Of a stretch of DNA of 64,000 nt, positions 34,969 through 46,620 are shown one piece after another. A program made the translations under genes and the position numbers. Numbering within the stretch: position 1 is the stretch's first letter; each line of letters opens with the position of its first letter. Source of the DNA: PALSA-1316 sp964499365 (lineage in GTDB: Bacteria > Nitrospirota > Thermodesulfovibrionia > Thermodesulfovibrionales > UBA6898); NCBI GenBank assembly GCA_964499365.1, contig CAZCKU010000008.1, positions 120,148 to 184,147 of the forward strand, given 5' to 3'. A model generated the notes under the pieces. It was not told where the DNA came from, ran no database searches, and saw only the letters and a list, made by a program, of their open reading frames with translations.

Positions 34969-36276
34969 ATGAATATATCCACGCATGCGTCCCCGCCCAG
35001 GCGCCGCGTTGTGATCACCGGCTACGGGATGGTGACCCCGCTCGGCAGAGATACCGGGGAGACCTTCGAGAAGGCATCGCAGGGCCTCTCCGGGATCGAT
35101 TATATCAAGGGGTTTGAGACCAGGGGACTGCCCTGCCGGATCGGGGGCGAGATCGATAACCAGTGGATCGAAGAAATCCAGCACCCTGGTGCACAGAGGC
35201 TCAATGCCTACTCCTCGCGGGGACTCAGGCTCATGATGGCAGCCACAAAGGAGGCGGCAGGACGTGCCGCGCTGGACGGGATCGCCGACCGCGGCAGGAT
35301 CGGTGTGGCACTCGGATCGCACGGCGACAACCCGGCGGTCGATGACATAGCCCTCCTGCACCGTTTTTACGACGGCAAAGGCAACTGGGATATGCCGGGG
35401 CTGATGCGCACCGGCGGTTATTCAGCGCTGAATTTTTTCAGAAGAAAACCGGATGCTGCCACCTCGCTGTTATCGATGCTCTACGACTGCAAGGGCCCGA
35501 ACCTTTCCTTTGTTTCTGCCTGCTCGGCCGGGGCGCAGGCCATCGGCGAGGCCTGCCGCATTATCAGAGAAGGCTCCGCTGATGTCATGGTGGCCGGAGG
35601 CTGCGAGGCGACATTGAATTTCACCGGCTTTATCGGCTTTGTCCTGATCAAGGCCCTGGTCGAGAAATACGCAACCCCGCAGAAGGCGTCCCGCCCCTTT
35701 GACCGCAAGAGGAACGGGTTCGTCATGTCAGAAGGCGCCGGCTCCGTGGTCCTTGAGGACCTTGAGCACGCCAGGACGCGGGGAGTACCCATCCTTGGCG
35801 AGATCCTCGGCTACGGTGATTCTGCAGATGCCTATCGCATCACCGATACCCATCCGAAGGGGGAAGGCGCGATCCTGGCGATGCGCGGGGCGCTTGAAGA
35901 CGCCGGGCTCGGCATCGGGGACATCGACTACATCAACGCCCACGGCACCTCGACCATCCAGAACGACCTTACGGAGACCAGGGCCATCACTGCGGTCTTT
36001 GGCGACAGGGCGAAGAAGGTGCCGGTCAGTTCGAACAAATCGATGATAGGCCATACCATCGCCGCCGCAGGGGCGATAGAATGCATCCTGACGCTTGAGG
36101 GCATGCGCCGTTCGATACTTCTGCCGACGATCAATCATGAGTTTGCAGACCCGAAATGCGACCTCGACTATATACCGAACGAGGCCCGGACACAGGCCTG
36201 CCGCAGGGCGCTCTCGAATTCTTTCGGTTTCGGCGGGCAGAACGCCTGCCTCTGCATCGGCCAGTTCGAGGGATAA
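34969..36276 (+). CDS. Beta-ketoacyl-ACP synthase (FabF-like, active KS)
   Basis: 435 residues of thiolase fold. The catalytic triad is intact: Cys in VSACSAGAQ (about residue 184), His in NAHGTST, and His in SMIGHTIAA. It should perform decarboxylative condensation of acyl and malonyl groups. The gene 6 bases downstream encodes a KS-like protein without the triad, and the two look like a KSalpha/chain-length-factor pair as in type II polyketide and aryl polyene systems. Confidence 0.9.
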   Translation: MNISTHASPPRRRVVITGYGMVTPLGRDTGETFEKASQGLSGIDYIKGFETRGLPCRIGGEIDNQWIEEIQHPGAQRLNAYSSRGLRLMMAATKEAAGRAALDGIADRGRIGVALGSHGDNPAVDDIALLHRFYDGKGNWDMPGLMRTGGYSALNFFRRKPDAATSLLSMLYDCKGPNLSFVSACSAGAQAIGEACRIIREGSADVMVAGGCEATLNFTGFIGFVLIKALVEKYATPQKASRPFDRKRNGFVMSEGAGSVVLEDLEHARTRGVPILGEILGYGDSADAYRITDTHPKGEGAILAMRGALEDAGLGIGDIDYINAHGTSTIQNDLTETRAITAVFGDRAKKVPVSSNKSMIGHTIAAAGAIECILTLEGMRRSILLPTINHEFADPKCDLDYIPNEARTQACRRALSNSFGFGGQNACLCIGQFEG

Positions 36277-36282
36277 TTCTGC

Positions 36283-37575
36283 ATGACTGAGGCTGTTGTC
36301 ATCACCGGAGCCGGGATCACCACCTCTCTGGGGCATACGGTCAGCGATGTCTGGACCGCCCTGCTCGCCGGCCAGGCCGGGATTCGCCCTTTTCAGCAGA
36401 ATGACACAGGCCTGTCCGCAGCATCTCCTGACTGCCGCGTTGCCGCTACGGTAAACGGGCTTGACCCGGCCGGCCTCGGCATCCATCCCCGCGATGCACG
36501 GATCATGGGCAGGCACGCCCATATGCTTATCAAGGCCTCCCGGGACGCCCACGCCGCTGCCAGCGTGGACCGCGCAGCCATGTCACCCGAGGATATCGGT
36601 TTCTATGCGGGGATGGGCATGGTCGATTACAGCGTCGATGATCTTCTCCCCTGCGTGTTGAAATCTCTTGCCGGGGACGGGTCGATCGACTATGACCGGT
36701 TCTATACCTCCGCCTACCGCGAGATACACCCGCTCTGGCCGCTCTCGATGCTGAACAATATCTCCTTCTGCCAGGCTGCCATCGGGCTGGATATCCGCGG
36801 AGAAAACACTGTTTTTTCTCCCCACGCCGACTCCGGCGCACTTGCAATTGCAGAAGGCGTCCGGACGCTCCTCGAAGACAGGGCCCTCCTCGTGCTTGCC
36901 GGCGGGGTGAGCGAGGTCGTCTCTCCGCTGAGCCTTGCGCGCGGAGACTTCTTTGGGATACTGGCCCCCGCGGCGAACGGGGCTGATGCCCATTGCATGC
37001 CGTTCGGCCTCGGCAGACAGGGAACGGTCCTGGGTGAAGGCTGCGGGATCATCAGCCTGGAACTGCGGTCGCACGCGGACAAACGGGGCGCACCCTATGC
37101 CGCCATGATCACGGGCTTCGGCATGGCATGCGGAAGGGAGCGACCGGCCTCCTGCCCCTCTGCCGGCGCAGTCGGGACTGCCATGCGGCAGGCGCTGCTG
37201 ACCGCAGGGCTTGAGCCGCGGCAGATTGACCTGATCATCGCGCACGGTGACGGTACGCCAGCCGGCGACAGGAATGAGGCGGAGGCAATCCAACAGATCT
37301 TTGCAGGAGACGCCGGACATCCCCCGGTCTATTCTTCCAAGGCAGCTCTCGGCAATATGCTGGCCGGTGGAGCGGCGGTGGATGTCATCCTTGGAGCGTG
37401 CATGATCGAGCAGGGAATAATCCCTCCTGTAGCAGGTTCATATACCCCGGACAGCTCATTGAAGGTTCCGCTTGTGCAGGACCGTCCCGCATCACCGGGA
37501 CCGCGGCGGATCATGGTCAACGCCCTGAGCTATGAAGGTCAGTGCAGTTCATTGATCATAGAGGCAGTCAGGTAG
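36283..37575 (+). CDS. Ketosynthase-like chain-length factor (triad lost)
   Basis: 430 residues, KS fold but degenerate. The Cys position reads SPHADSGAL, with no Cys. The second His (IAHGDGTPAG) is kept, while the last becomes Asn (ALGNMLAGG). This pattern marks a KSbeta/CLF partner that forms a heterodimer with the preceding KS and sets chain length. The alternative is a decarboxylating priming protein. Six bases separate it from the KS gene. Confidence 0.82.
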   Translation: MTEAVVITGAGITTSLGHTVSDVWTALLAGQAGIRPFQQNDTGLSAASPDCRVAATVNGLDPAGLGIHPRDARIMGRHAHMLIKASRDAHAAASVDRAAMSPEDIGFYAGMGMVDYSVDDLLPCVLKSLAGDGSIDYDRFYTSAYREIHPLWPLSMLNNISFCQAAIGLDIRGENTVFSPHADSGALAIAEGVRTLLEDRALLVLAGGVSEVVSPLSLARGDFFGILAPAANGADAHCMPFGLGRQGTVLGEGCGIISLELRSHADKRGAPYAAMITGFGMACGRERPASCPSAGAVGTAMRQALLTAGLEPRQIDLIIAHGDGTPAGDRNEAEAIQQIFAGDAGHPPVYSSKAALGNMLAGGAAVDVILGACMIEQGIIPPVAGSYTPDSSLKVPLVQDRPASPGPRRIMVNALSYEGQCSSLIIEAVR

Positions 37576-37606
37576 TAAGGCTATAAAAAAATAAAAATTT
37601 CTGCTT

Positions 37607-37683
37607 CGTCATTCCACGACTTGATCGGGGAATCCAGGTATTTCTATAGGTTCTGGATTGTCCGGTCAAGCCGGACAATGACG
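37607..37683. repeat. Inverted-repeat element (CGTCATTCC type)
   Basis: About 77 bases with imperfect terminal inverted repeats of 30 bases: one arm starts GTCATTCCACGACTTGATCG, the other, read on the opposite strand, GTCATTGTCCGGCTTGACCG. The inner part is TTTCTATAGG. It resembles widely distributed short palindromic repeats. It lies between the CLF gene and the dehydratase gene. Confidence 0.75.
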
Positions 37684-37727
37684 ACATTATGATATTTGAT
37701 TGCCAAAATAATAGTAAGAGGAATTAA

Positions 37728-38195
37728 ATGAGATTTTTATTCTACGACAAGGTAGCAGAGATCGAAAAGGGACGCCGGATTACGGGGTTAAAGTCCTTTG
37801 CCCTCTCCGAGGAGTTCATGCGGAGACATTTCACAAAAAAAGCCCTTGTCCCTGGTGTCATCATGATCGAGGCAATGGCACAGGTGCTCGGCTGGCTGGT
37901 CATCTATTCACACGACTTCAGGATTTCGGCGGTCATGTCCCTGATTGAAGGCGTGACCGTGCTGCCTGCGCTGCAGCCCGGGGTGACGGTCGAGATACAT
38001 GGCGAGATCATCTCGACCTCGAAGAGGGACTCCCTCGGCCGGGCATGGATCACGCTCGAAGGACGGACAATCGCGTCCCTCGACCGGATTATCTTCAGCC
38101 ACTTTCACAAGGTGAACCAGGAAGAGCTGATCAACCGTTTCTGCTATTACAGCGGCATGGACAAAGAACAGATACAGGCGCAGGCAGGCCAATAA
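37728..38195 (+). CDS. FabZ/FabA-like 3-hydroxyacyl-ACP dehydratase 1
   Basis: 155 residues, single hot-dog domain. Catalytic His is in RRHFTKKALVPG and the Glu in IMIEAMAQV, the FabZ arrangement. A C-terminal 30-residue helical tail is extra. AGAGGAATTAA precedes the ATG. Its stop overlaps the next ketosynthase start by one base (TAATG). Confidence 0.86.
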   Translation: MRFLFYDKVAEIEKGRRITGLKSFALSEEFMRRHFTKKALVPGVIMIEAMAQVLGWLVIYSHDFRISAVMSLIEGVTVLPALQPGVTVEIHGEIISTSKRDSLGRAWITLEGRTIASLDRIIFSHFHKVNQEELINRFCYYSGMDKEQIQAQAGQ

Positions 38196-39484
38196 TGCGG
38201 CAGAAACAGCAAAGACGAGTCGTTGTCACCGGGCTCGGACTGGCCACCTCCCTCGGCCTCACACTGGATGAAAACTGGCAGTCTGTCCTTGCAGGCAGGT
38301 CCGGCATTCGCAGGCTTGCCCGGGGAGATGCGGGCGCGTCGCCGATCCAGGCCGTCGGAGAGGTTGTCGCGGCCGACTGGACGAAGATACAGCAGGCCTT
38401 CACGAAGGAGGCCGGCACGGAAGGCGAGCGGCGTACCCTCTTCGCCTTATGGGCGGCCGGCTCGGCGCTGCGCGATGCGGCGCTGCCCGATGGAGGTGAA
38501 GGACGTGACCGGTATGGTGTCAGCCTCGCTGCGGGCCTCGGCGTCAACCGGATCGAGGACATTCATCGCTGGCTCGGCAGCAACCGCCACTTTGACTATG
38601 CACGGTTCGGCAGGGAATACCGCGAGGTTTCTCACGACTCGATCATCAGGAACAACTCGCACCGGCCTGCCTCTCTGATCGCAGAGCGCTTCGGACTGAA
38701 CGGCTTCAACAGCACCGTGACAACCGCCTGCGCCTCTGCCACCCAGGCGCTCGGCATCGGGTTCAGGGCTGTGCAGCGGGGAGATGCAGACGTGATCGTT
38801 GCGGGCGGGGCTGATTCGATGATCAACCCTGTCGGCCTGATATTCTTCGTGCTTCTCGGCGCGGCGTCCGTCTCCACCGACGACCCGTCATCCCTCTGCA
38901 GACCGTTCGACAGAAAGCGGTCCGGCCTGGTCATGGGCGAAGGGGCTGGTTTTGCTGTCCTGGAGGAAGAATCTCATGCAGTAAGAAGAGGGGCCCGGAT
39001 CTATGCCGAGGTGAGCGGGTACGGCTCATCGATGGACGCCTACCAGGTGACTGCCCCTCATCCCAAAGGGACCGGGGCCGGGGTCTCGATGCAGCGGGCG
39101 CTGCACGATGCCGGGATGTCTGCAGAAGATATCGATTATATTAATGCACACGGCACCAGCACAAAGCTGAACGATGCGGCCGAGACGCTGGCGATAAAAA
39201 AGGTCTTCGGGGATAGTGCCCGGCGACTGGCGATCAGTTCATCCAAATCGATGATCGGGCATCTGCTGGCAGGTTCGGGTGGACCGGAATTCGTCTTCAC
39301 GGTCATGAGCGTAAGGCATGACCAGATCCATCCGACAATCAATCTCCAGAACCCTGACCCGAAATGCGATCTCGATTACGTGCCGAACGAAAAACGGCTC
39401 AGGACAGTGCGTGCCGCACTCTCCAACTCCTTCGGGTTCGGCGGCCAGAACGCGTCGATCATTGTGAAGAAATATGCATCATGA
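38195..39484 (+). CDS. Beta-ketoacyl-ACP synthase (active KS, second)
   Basis: 429 residues from ATG 38195, coupled to the upstream dehydratase; the open frame to 38045 overlaps that gene and is not used. The triad is complete: Cys in TTACASATQ, His in NAHGTST, His in SMIGHLLAG. It is a second condensing enzyme in the cluster, FabF-like. Confidence 0.9.
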   Translation: MRQKQQRRVVVTGLGLATSLGLTLDENWQSVLAGRSGIRRLARGDAGASPIQAVGEVVAADWTKIQQAFTKEAGTEGERRTLFALWAAGSALRDAALPDGGEGRDRYGVSLAAGLGVNRIEDIHRWLGSNRHFDYARFGREYREVSHDSIIRNNSHRPASLIAERFGLNGFNSTVTTACASATQALGIGFRAVQRGDADVIVAGGADSMINPVGLIFFVLLGAASVSTDDPSSLCRPFDRKRSGLVMGEGAGFAVLEEESHAVRRGARIYAEVSGYGSSMDAYQVTAPHPKGTGAGVSMQRALHDAGMSAEDIDYINAHGTSTKLNDAAETLAIKKVFGDSARRLAISSSKSMIGHLLAGSGGPEFVFTVMSVRHDQIHPTINLQNPDPKCDLDYVPNEKRLRTVRAALSNSFGFGGQNASIIVKKYAS

Positions 39485-39514
39485 GGTTCTCACCATTGAA
39501 TAGCTGTTATTCAG

Positions 39515-39621
39515 AAAATCTCCCCTGCCCCCTCTTTACCCAGGCACACAGGCGGGTTCGCCGAGGAGAAAACGAGGGGTATAATCCCTCCCTTTGGCAA
39601 AGGGAGGCCAGGAGGGATTTT
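39515..39621 (+). repeat. Dispersed palindromic repeat, family 1, copy 2
   Basis: Same ends as copy 1 (aaaatctcccct, aggagggatttt), but the first palindrome is disrupted by about 30 extra bases (GGCACACAGGCGGGTTCGCC). It lies between the second active KS and the FabG gene. Confidence 0.72.
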
Positions 39622-39686
39622 ATTGACAATAACGTCAATTCTTCAATTCCGCAAACCGCTGTCGCGATGGAAAGGGTGGGTATGCT

Positions 39687-40445
39687 ATGTCCATAACAAT
39701 TGATTTGACCGGAAAAGTGGCTCTGGTGACCGGAGGGGCAAAGGGGATCGGCAGGGATTGCTGCCTCTCACTCTCAAAGGCAGGTGCTCACGTGATCATC
39801 AATTTCAGCAGATCTGCAGGAGACGCTGAAACACTGCTGGCAGAAATACTCGAGGCAGGCGGAAAGGCGGAGATCTTTCAGGCCGACATCTCGGTCCCCG
39901 ACAAGGTGCAGTCGCTCTTTGACCATATACGGAACAGGCACGACAGGCTCGATATCCTGGTGAACAATGCAGGCATTATCAGGGACAAGCTGCTCCTGAT
40001 GATGGACCTGGCAGACTGGGACAAGGTGCACGACATCAATCTCCGGGCAGCCTTCCTCTGCACGCGGCTGGCTGCGGAGATGATGATGAAGAACCACGAC
40101 GGCAGGATCATCAATATCTCCTCAATCGGGGCTGTCCGCTGTTCACGCGGCCAGACCAACTATGCCTCCTCAAAGGGGGGCCTGATATCCTTTACCAGGG
40201 CCTGCGCCGTTGAACTCTCGGGCAAGGGAATCCAGGTGAACGCCGTCCTGCCCGGCATGATCGTCACAAAGATGAGCAGCCGCGTCAGAAAGCTGGCCGG
40301 GGAGGAGCTGCTGAAGGCGATACCTGCGGGGCGTTTCGGCGAACCCTCGGAGGTGGCGAACCTTGTGCTCTTCCTTGCATCGGACCTTGCAGGGTATATC
40401 ACCGGACAGGCCATCTCTGTCGACGGCGGCATGAGCGTATCGTGA
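39687..40445 (+). CDS. fabG: 3-oxoacyl-ACP reductase (FabG-like)
   Basis: 252 residues, classical SDR: GGAKGIG cofactor loop (17-23), NNAG at 91-94, Ser in NISSIG, and YASSK with the normal YxxxK spacing, ending with the VDGGMS motif of FabG. It reduces the beta-keto group with NADPH. It is followed 7 bases later by acpS. Confidence 0.92.
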   Translation: MSITIDLTGKVALVTGGAKGIGRDCCLSLSKAGAHVIINFSRSAGDAETLLAEILEAGGKAEIFQADISVPDKVQSLFDHIRNRHDRLDILVNNAGIIRDKLLLMMDLADWDKVHDINLRAAFLCTRLAAEMMMKNHDGRIINISSIGAVRCSRGQTNYASSKGGLISFTRACAVELSGKGIQVNAVLPGMIVTKMSSRVRKLAGEELLKAIPAGRFGEPSEVANLVLFLASDLAGYITGQAISVDGGMSVS

Positions 40446-40452
40446 TGAGGAT

Positions 40453-40848
40453 ATGATGCAGATCTATCAGGGCGTCGATATCGTCGAGATCTCAAAGCTC
40501 AGGAGGGTTCTGCAGAAGAACGGATCTTTTCTCGAGGATGTCTTCACCGAAAAGGAGCGCGCGTATTGCCTGTCGCATAAAAACCATCTCGTGCATCTGG
40601 CAGGCCGCTTTGCTGCCAAGGAGGCCTGTATGAAGGCTCTCGGTACAGGGTTGCCCGTGGGCAGCAGCGGGAAGACACTGCAGGATATCGAAGTGGTCAA
40701 CCACCCTTCGGGCCGGCCGGAACTCTCCCTGAAGGGTTGGGTGGCCCGTATCAGCAAAAAAAAGCTGATCACCCAAAAGTCAGTCTCGATATCTCATTCC
40801 GGGGACTATGCAGTCGCAACGGTCATCCTGCTCGGAACGGGCGAATGA
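40453..40848 (+). CDS. acpS: Holo-ACP synthase
   Basis: 131 residues. Typical AcpS motifs: GVDIVEI (7-13) with the Mg-binding Asp, FTEKERAYC, and GRFAAKEACMKALGTG. It transfers 4'-phosphopantetheine from CoA to the ACP Ser. Its place in this cluster suggests dedicated activation of the ACP-zinc-ribbon protein. Two ATGs in a row make the start uncertain by one residue. Confidence 0.93.
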   Translation: MMQIYQGVDIVEISKLRRVLQKNGSFLEDVFTEKERAYCLSHKNHLVHLAGRFAAKEACMKALGTGLPVGSSGKTLQDIEVVNHPSGRPELSLKGWVARISKKKLITQKSVSISHSGDYAVATVILLGTGE

Positions 40849-40979
40849 TGCCAATAAGCTCAGGCTGGCTGGCTGTTCTGCAATGTGCCGGCCCGCCGGT
40901 TTGCAGCTTGTCCGTCTGCCGGCCTTGGGTCATGTTATACTATCATGCTTCAGGAAGATTCAGGAGGTCTTAACGATAC

Positions 40980-41432
40980 ATGCGCTATCTTCTGGTTGAT
41001 CATATAACTGAATGGAAGCCCGGCGAGCTCATCAGGGGCGTGAAGAACGTTGCAATGAGCGAGGACTTTCTCGAGTTCCATTTTCCGAAGAACCCGATCA
41101 TGCCGGGGGTCATGCTGCTTGAGGCCCTGACACAGCTGACCGGGTGGCTTGAGGCAGCCTCGTCCGACTTCAATAACTGGTTCCTGATCAGCAGCGTGCG
41201 CAAATGCAATTTCTACGGCTTTGCGTTTCCGGGAGATCAGGTCGTCCTTGAGGTGAGCCCGCTCCCTTCGTCCTCAGAGGGAAAGAAGGTATACAAGGGC
41301 CTCGGCTCGATCAACGGCAAAAAGAAGATAACCGTTGAATTCGAAGGAGACATCGTGCCTTTTGGAGAACTTGAGGACCCTGACGAGCAGCGGCGGTTCT
41401 TCGATCTCCTCACCAGGAACCTCGGGTTGTAG
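40980..41432 (+). CDS. FabZ-like 3-hydroxyacyl-ACP dehydratase 2
   Basis: 150 residues, one hot-dog domain with His in FHFPKNPIMPG and Glu in LLEALTQ. It differs clearly from dehydratase 1 and has a longer basic segment (GKKVYKGLGSINGKKK). CAGGAGG lies 12 bases before the ATG. The stop codon directly abuts the next ketosynthase start. Confidence 0.87.
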   Translation: MRYLLVDHITEWKPGELIRGVKNVAMSEDFLEFHFPKNPIMPGVMLLEALTQLTGWLEAASSDFNNWFLISSVRKCNFYGFAFPGDQVVLEVSPLPSSSEGKKVYKGLGSINGKKKITVEFEGDIVPFGELEDPDEQRRFFDLLTRNLGL

Positions 41433-42722
41433 ATGCAGGGGCGGGATGTCGTCATAACAGGTATGGGCCTTGTCTCCCCTCTGGGACGCACCGCGGCCGA
41501 AAACTGGGAGAACATGAAGGCGCTCAGGACCGGAATCGGTCATTATCCGCGGGAGGGCATGCCGGCATTCCTCGAGTATCTCGGCAAGGTCCTCGACCTG
41601 ACACTCCCGGCGGACATCCCCCCGAAGATCACCGGCCAGCTGAAGTTTCTGAACCGCGGCGCGCTGCTCGGTTTTACCGCAGCACACGAAGCTGCAGCAG
41701 CTTCGGCATTTCAGACCTCGGACATACCGCCTGCACGGAGGGCCCTCTATGTCGCCTCCGGCGATTTCACCAAGGTGGGCTACGATTTCCTGTATCCTGC
41801 CATCAAGGATGCCTCCGGCGACAGCGGCCGGGAGATTGATTTTGAAAAACTGAACGAGGCAACGCTCAGCAAGGTCAACCCGTTTTTTCTGCTGGAATCT
41901 CTTTCGAATAACCTCTTCAGCTTTCTCTCCGCCTATCTGGAATGTATGGGGCCGAACACGAGCCTGGCGAGCCTCTCACCCTGCGGGGGATACGCTATCG
42001 AGCTTGCATGCCGCAGCATCAGGCAGAACAGGGCCGACATGGCGGTTGCCGTCGGTTACGGCAACTGGATCAGCGATATTCCCCTCTTTGAGATCAGGGA
42101 ACTGGGGATCATCTCCCGGTGCAGGGACGGCGTACAGTCCTTCCGGCCTTTCGACAGGGGCCGCGACGGGTTCATAACCGGCGAAGGCGGTGCGACCCTC
42201 GTCCTTGAGGCCGCAGAGACCGCCCATAAAAGAGGGGCCCCCATCCTGGGGAGGATCAGGGGCACTGCCAACTGCATAGAATTCACGTCCGCCAGCGGCT
42301 TCACGGTGCCGCCGATGGTGAGCAGGCGCTGCATCGCCACCGCGCTCGGGAGCTCCGGCAGCACGGTCGGCGACCTCGCCTTCATCACACCTCACGGAAG
42401 CGGCACGCAAAAGGGGGACGCCTCGGAACTGGAGTCGGCAGCGGGGGTCTTCAAGGAGGCCGGCGTGCAGGTCCCTGTCTGCGGCATGAAATCCTATACC
42501 GGCCATCTTGGGGCGGCAAGCGACATCGCCGAGGTGGTCCTGGGCCTCCTTGCGGTCAGGGAAGGCATTGCCCCGGCCACGCTCAATTTCCGCGAGGCCG
42601 ACGCAGCGCATAAAGACCTTTTGCTGGCAGGAACGCATCAGCGCGTTGAAAAGAAGCAGTTCCTATCTACCAGCTACGGGGTCGGCGGCCAGTCTTCGTC
42701 GGTCGTGGTCGAAGCAGTATAG
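41433..42722 (+). CDS. Ketosynthase-like protein with displaced cysteine
   Basis: 429 residues of KS fold. By alignment to the first KS, the nucleophile position reads Ser in SLSPCGGYA, with a Cys two residues later. Both His motifs are kept (TPHGSGTQ and YTGHLGAAS). It could be a second chain-length factor paired with the KS at 38195, or an unusual condensing enzyme using the shifted Cys. It follows dehydratase 2 with no gap. Confidence 0.8.
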   Translation: MQGRDVVITGMGLVSPLGRTAAENWENMKALRTGIGHYPREGMPAFLEYLGKVLDLTLPADIPPKITGQLKFLNRGALLGFTAAHEAAAASAFQTSDIPPARRALYVASGDFTKVGYDFLYPAIKDASGDSGREIDFEKLNEATLSKVNPFFLLESLSNNLFSFLSAYLECMGPNTSLASLSPCGGYAIELACRSIRQNRADMAVAVGYGNWISDIPLFEIRELGIISRCRDGVQSFRPFDRGRDGFITGEGGATLVLEAAETAHKRGAPILGRIRGTANCIEFTSASGFTVPPMVSRRCIATALGSSGSTVGDLAFITPHGSGTQKGDASELESAAGVFKEAGVQVPVCGMKSYTGHLGAASDIAEVVLGLLAVREGIAPATLNFREADAAHKDLLLAGTHQRVEKKQFLSTSYGVGGQSSSVVVEAV

Positions 42723-42755
42723 ACCGCCCTTCCCCTCCCCGGTCCGGCAAGAGAT

Positions 42756-43706
42756 ATGGCGTCCCGAAAGAAAAACAGACTGCTGCAGGTCATCGAGTAT
42801 GGCGCTGCCTATGCATTCATCACCCTCTTCCGCCAGCTCCCCTCCGGGTTCACCTATCGCCTCAGCGGGCTGCTCGGCGATCTCCTGTTCCGCCTGGTGC
42901 CGAGGCGCCGGGATATAGCCCTCGACAATGTCCGGAAGGCCTTCGCCGGAGAAAAGACAGAAGACGAAATTCGCGAGATTGCGCGCCGGAGCTGCCAGTC
43001 ACTCTTTCTGACCGCCTTTGAGGTGATGCAGTCGCAGGAGGTCTTCAGGTCTCCGGATGTCATGGATAAGCTCAGAAAGACGAACGATGACCTTGAAAGT
43101 CTTTTTCTCAAGGCCAAGAAAATCCACGATGAAGCAAACGGCTGCATCTTCGTGACGCCCCATATCGGCAACTGGGAGCTCCTCCCCTCGGTCAGCGCCC
43201 TGGTCGGAATCCCGCTGGTGATGGTCGCCCGCCCGCTCGACAACCCCTATCTCGAAAAACTCTTCTACGAAAACAGGACAGCCTCCGGACAGCTGGTCAT
43301 CCCGAAGAAGAACGCGATGTTCGTGCTCCAGAGGACACTCCAGCAGGGACGGTCAATCGGCATGCTGACCGACCAGAGCACCATGAAGGGAATACTGGTA
43401 GACTTTTTCGGCCGCACAGCGACAACCACCCCGGTGCCGGCCGTCCTCGCGATAACGAAGAACCGGCCGATCGTTGTGGTTGCCTGCTGCAGAACCGCTG
43501 ATTTCAGGTTCGAGGGGTTTGTCTGCGATCCGATATGGCCCGGCAGCTATGAGCATGAAAAGGACGAGATTTACCGGATCACCAGGGAGATCAACCGGCA
43601 GATGGAAGCGATCATCCGAAAATACCCCGAACAGTATTTCTGGCTCCATAACCGCTGGAAGACATACGAAGGAACAAAAGAGGTGATGTCCCAGAACGTG
43701 CAGTAA
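42756..43706 (+). CDS. LpxL/HtrB-type lysophospholipid acyltransferase
   Basis: 316 residues. The family HxxxxE catalytic motif is in TPHIGNWELL, followed by MVARPLDNP and GMLTDQST segments. Anchored by an N-terminal hydrophobic stretch in the inner membrane. As the last gene of the fatty-acid-like cluster it probably transfers the product from ACP to a lipid, as LpxL-like enzymes do in aryl polyene clusters. Confidence 0.88.
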   Translation: MASRKKNRLLQVIEYGAAYAFITLFRQLPSGFTYRLSGLLGDLLFRLVPRRRDIALDNVRKAFAGEKTEDEIREIARRSCQSLFLTAFEVMQSQEVFRSPDVMDKLRKTNDDLESLFLKAKKIHDEANGCIFVTPHIGNWELLPSVSALVGIPLVMVARPLDNPYLEKLFYENRTASGQLVIPKKNAMFVLQRTLQQGRSIGMLTDQSTMKGILVDFFGRTATTTPVPAVLAITKNRPIVVVACCRTADFRFEGFVCDPIWPGSYEHEKDEIYRITREINRQMEAIIRKYPEQYFWLHNRWKTYEGTKEVMSQNVQ

Positions 43707-43857
43707 CCCCTCTTACCGTCGCAAGCCACAGGAGCAAGCGGAAACACCCCTTGAGACATGAGCGAAGGCAGGTAAGCTGCAGGTCGTGATCCGTACTATA
43801 AGGAATATCTATTGAGTTTCTTTCGTAACTCTTCTGCGTCTTCTGAACCGGCACGGT

Positions 43858-44205
43858 TCACTTCCCGGCGTTCGAAGGATGGTCTCCATCATTCCCTGTC
43901 GTCACGACCCCTCGTTCTCGTTTTCCGTAATCCTTCATATAGTCGTCGATCATCTCTTGAATTGCCCTGAAGACCGTCCCTGAACCCTTCCATCCCATAA
44001 TATCGTCCAAAATCAGGCAACCACACTTCGGGCACCGGAAGATCGAAACTCTGCTGGTTAGCCGTTTTATTTCCTTCTCCCGAAGCGTAACCATAACAGG
44101 GTCCGCGCAGTTATCACATCCGTTGATGGGGCTGTTCTTCATATTTTTCACCATGGACCGGTTCAGCGGCGGCGGGATGCCGTCCGCCGGAACCGGTCCG
44201 CTCAT
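43858..44205 (-). CDS. Zinc-ribbon protein, unknown function
   Basis: 115 residues with two cysteine pairs, CDNC near residue 31 and CPKCGC near 58, giving one zinc ribbon; the tail is charged and helical. A very good GAGGAGG ribosome site precedes the ATG. It lies 48 bases upstream of the katG stop end on the same strand, following katG in transcription order. Confidence 0.7.
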   Translation of the reverse strand: MSGPVPADGIPPPLNRSMVKNMKNSPINGCDNCADPVMVTLREKEIKRLTSRVSIFRCPKCGCLILDDIMGWKGSGTVFRAIQEMIDDYMKDYGKRERGVVTTGNDGDHPSNAGK

Positions 44206-44253
44206 TGTATTCCTCCTCGCAGGCAGGAACCTGCAACGACGGTTATGCCACGA

Positions 44254-46449
<2,196 letters not shown>

Positions 46450-46620
46450 CTGCGTTCTCCTTTCAGTTCTTGGAAGTTACAAAGCGAATGTGGAACTGAT
46501 CGTTCATCAGTATGCTGTGCTGACCTTTCCACTGCTGAAGAAGGCAAAGGGCCCCCCGGATTTCCGAGAGGATACCCGTTTTTGAGGGCGCCCCGCTGCA
46601 CGCGAGCAGAGCGCCCCGCC

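Noticed and set aside
43612..43860. Possible Sec read-through extension of the zinc-ribbon gene at 43858
   Set aside because: The sequence after its TGA is open but shows no domain continuity and no convincing hairpin, so I take the TGA as a true stop.
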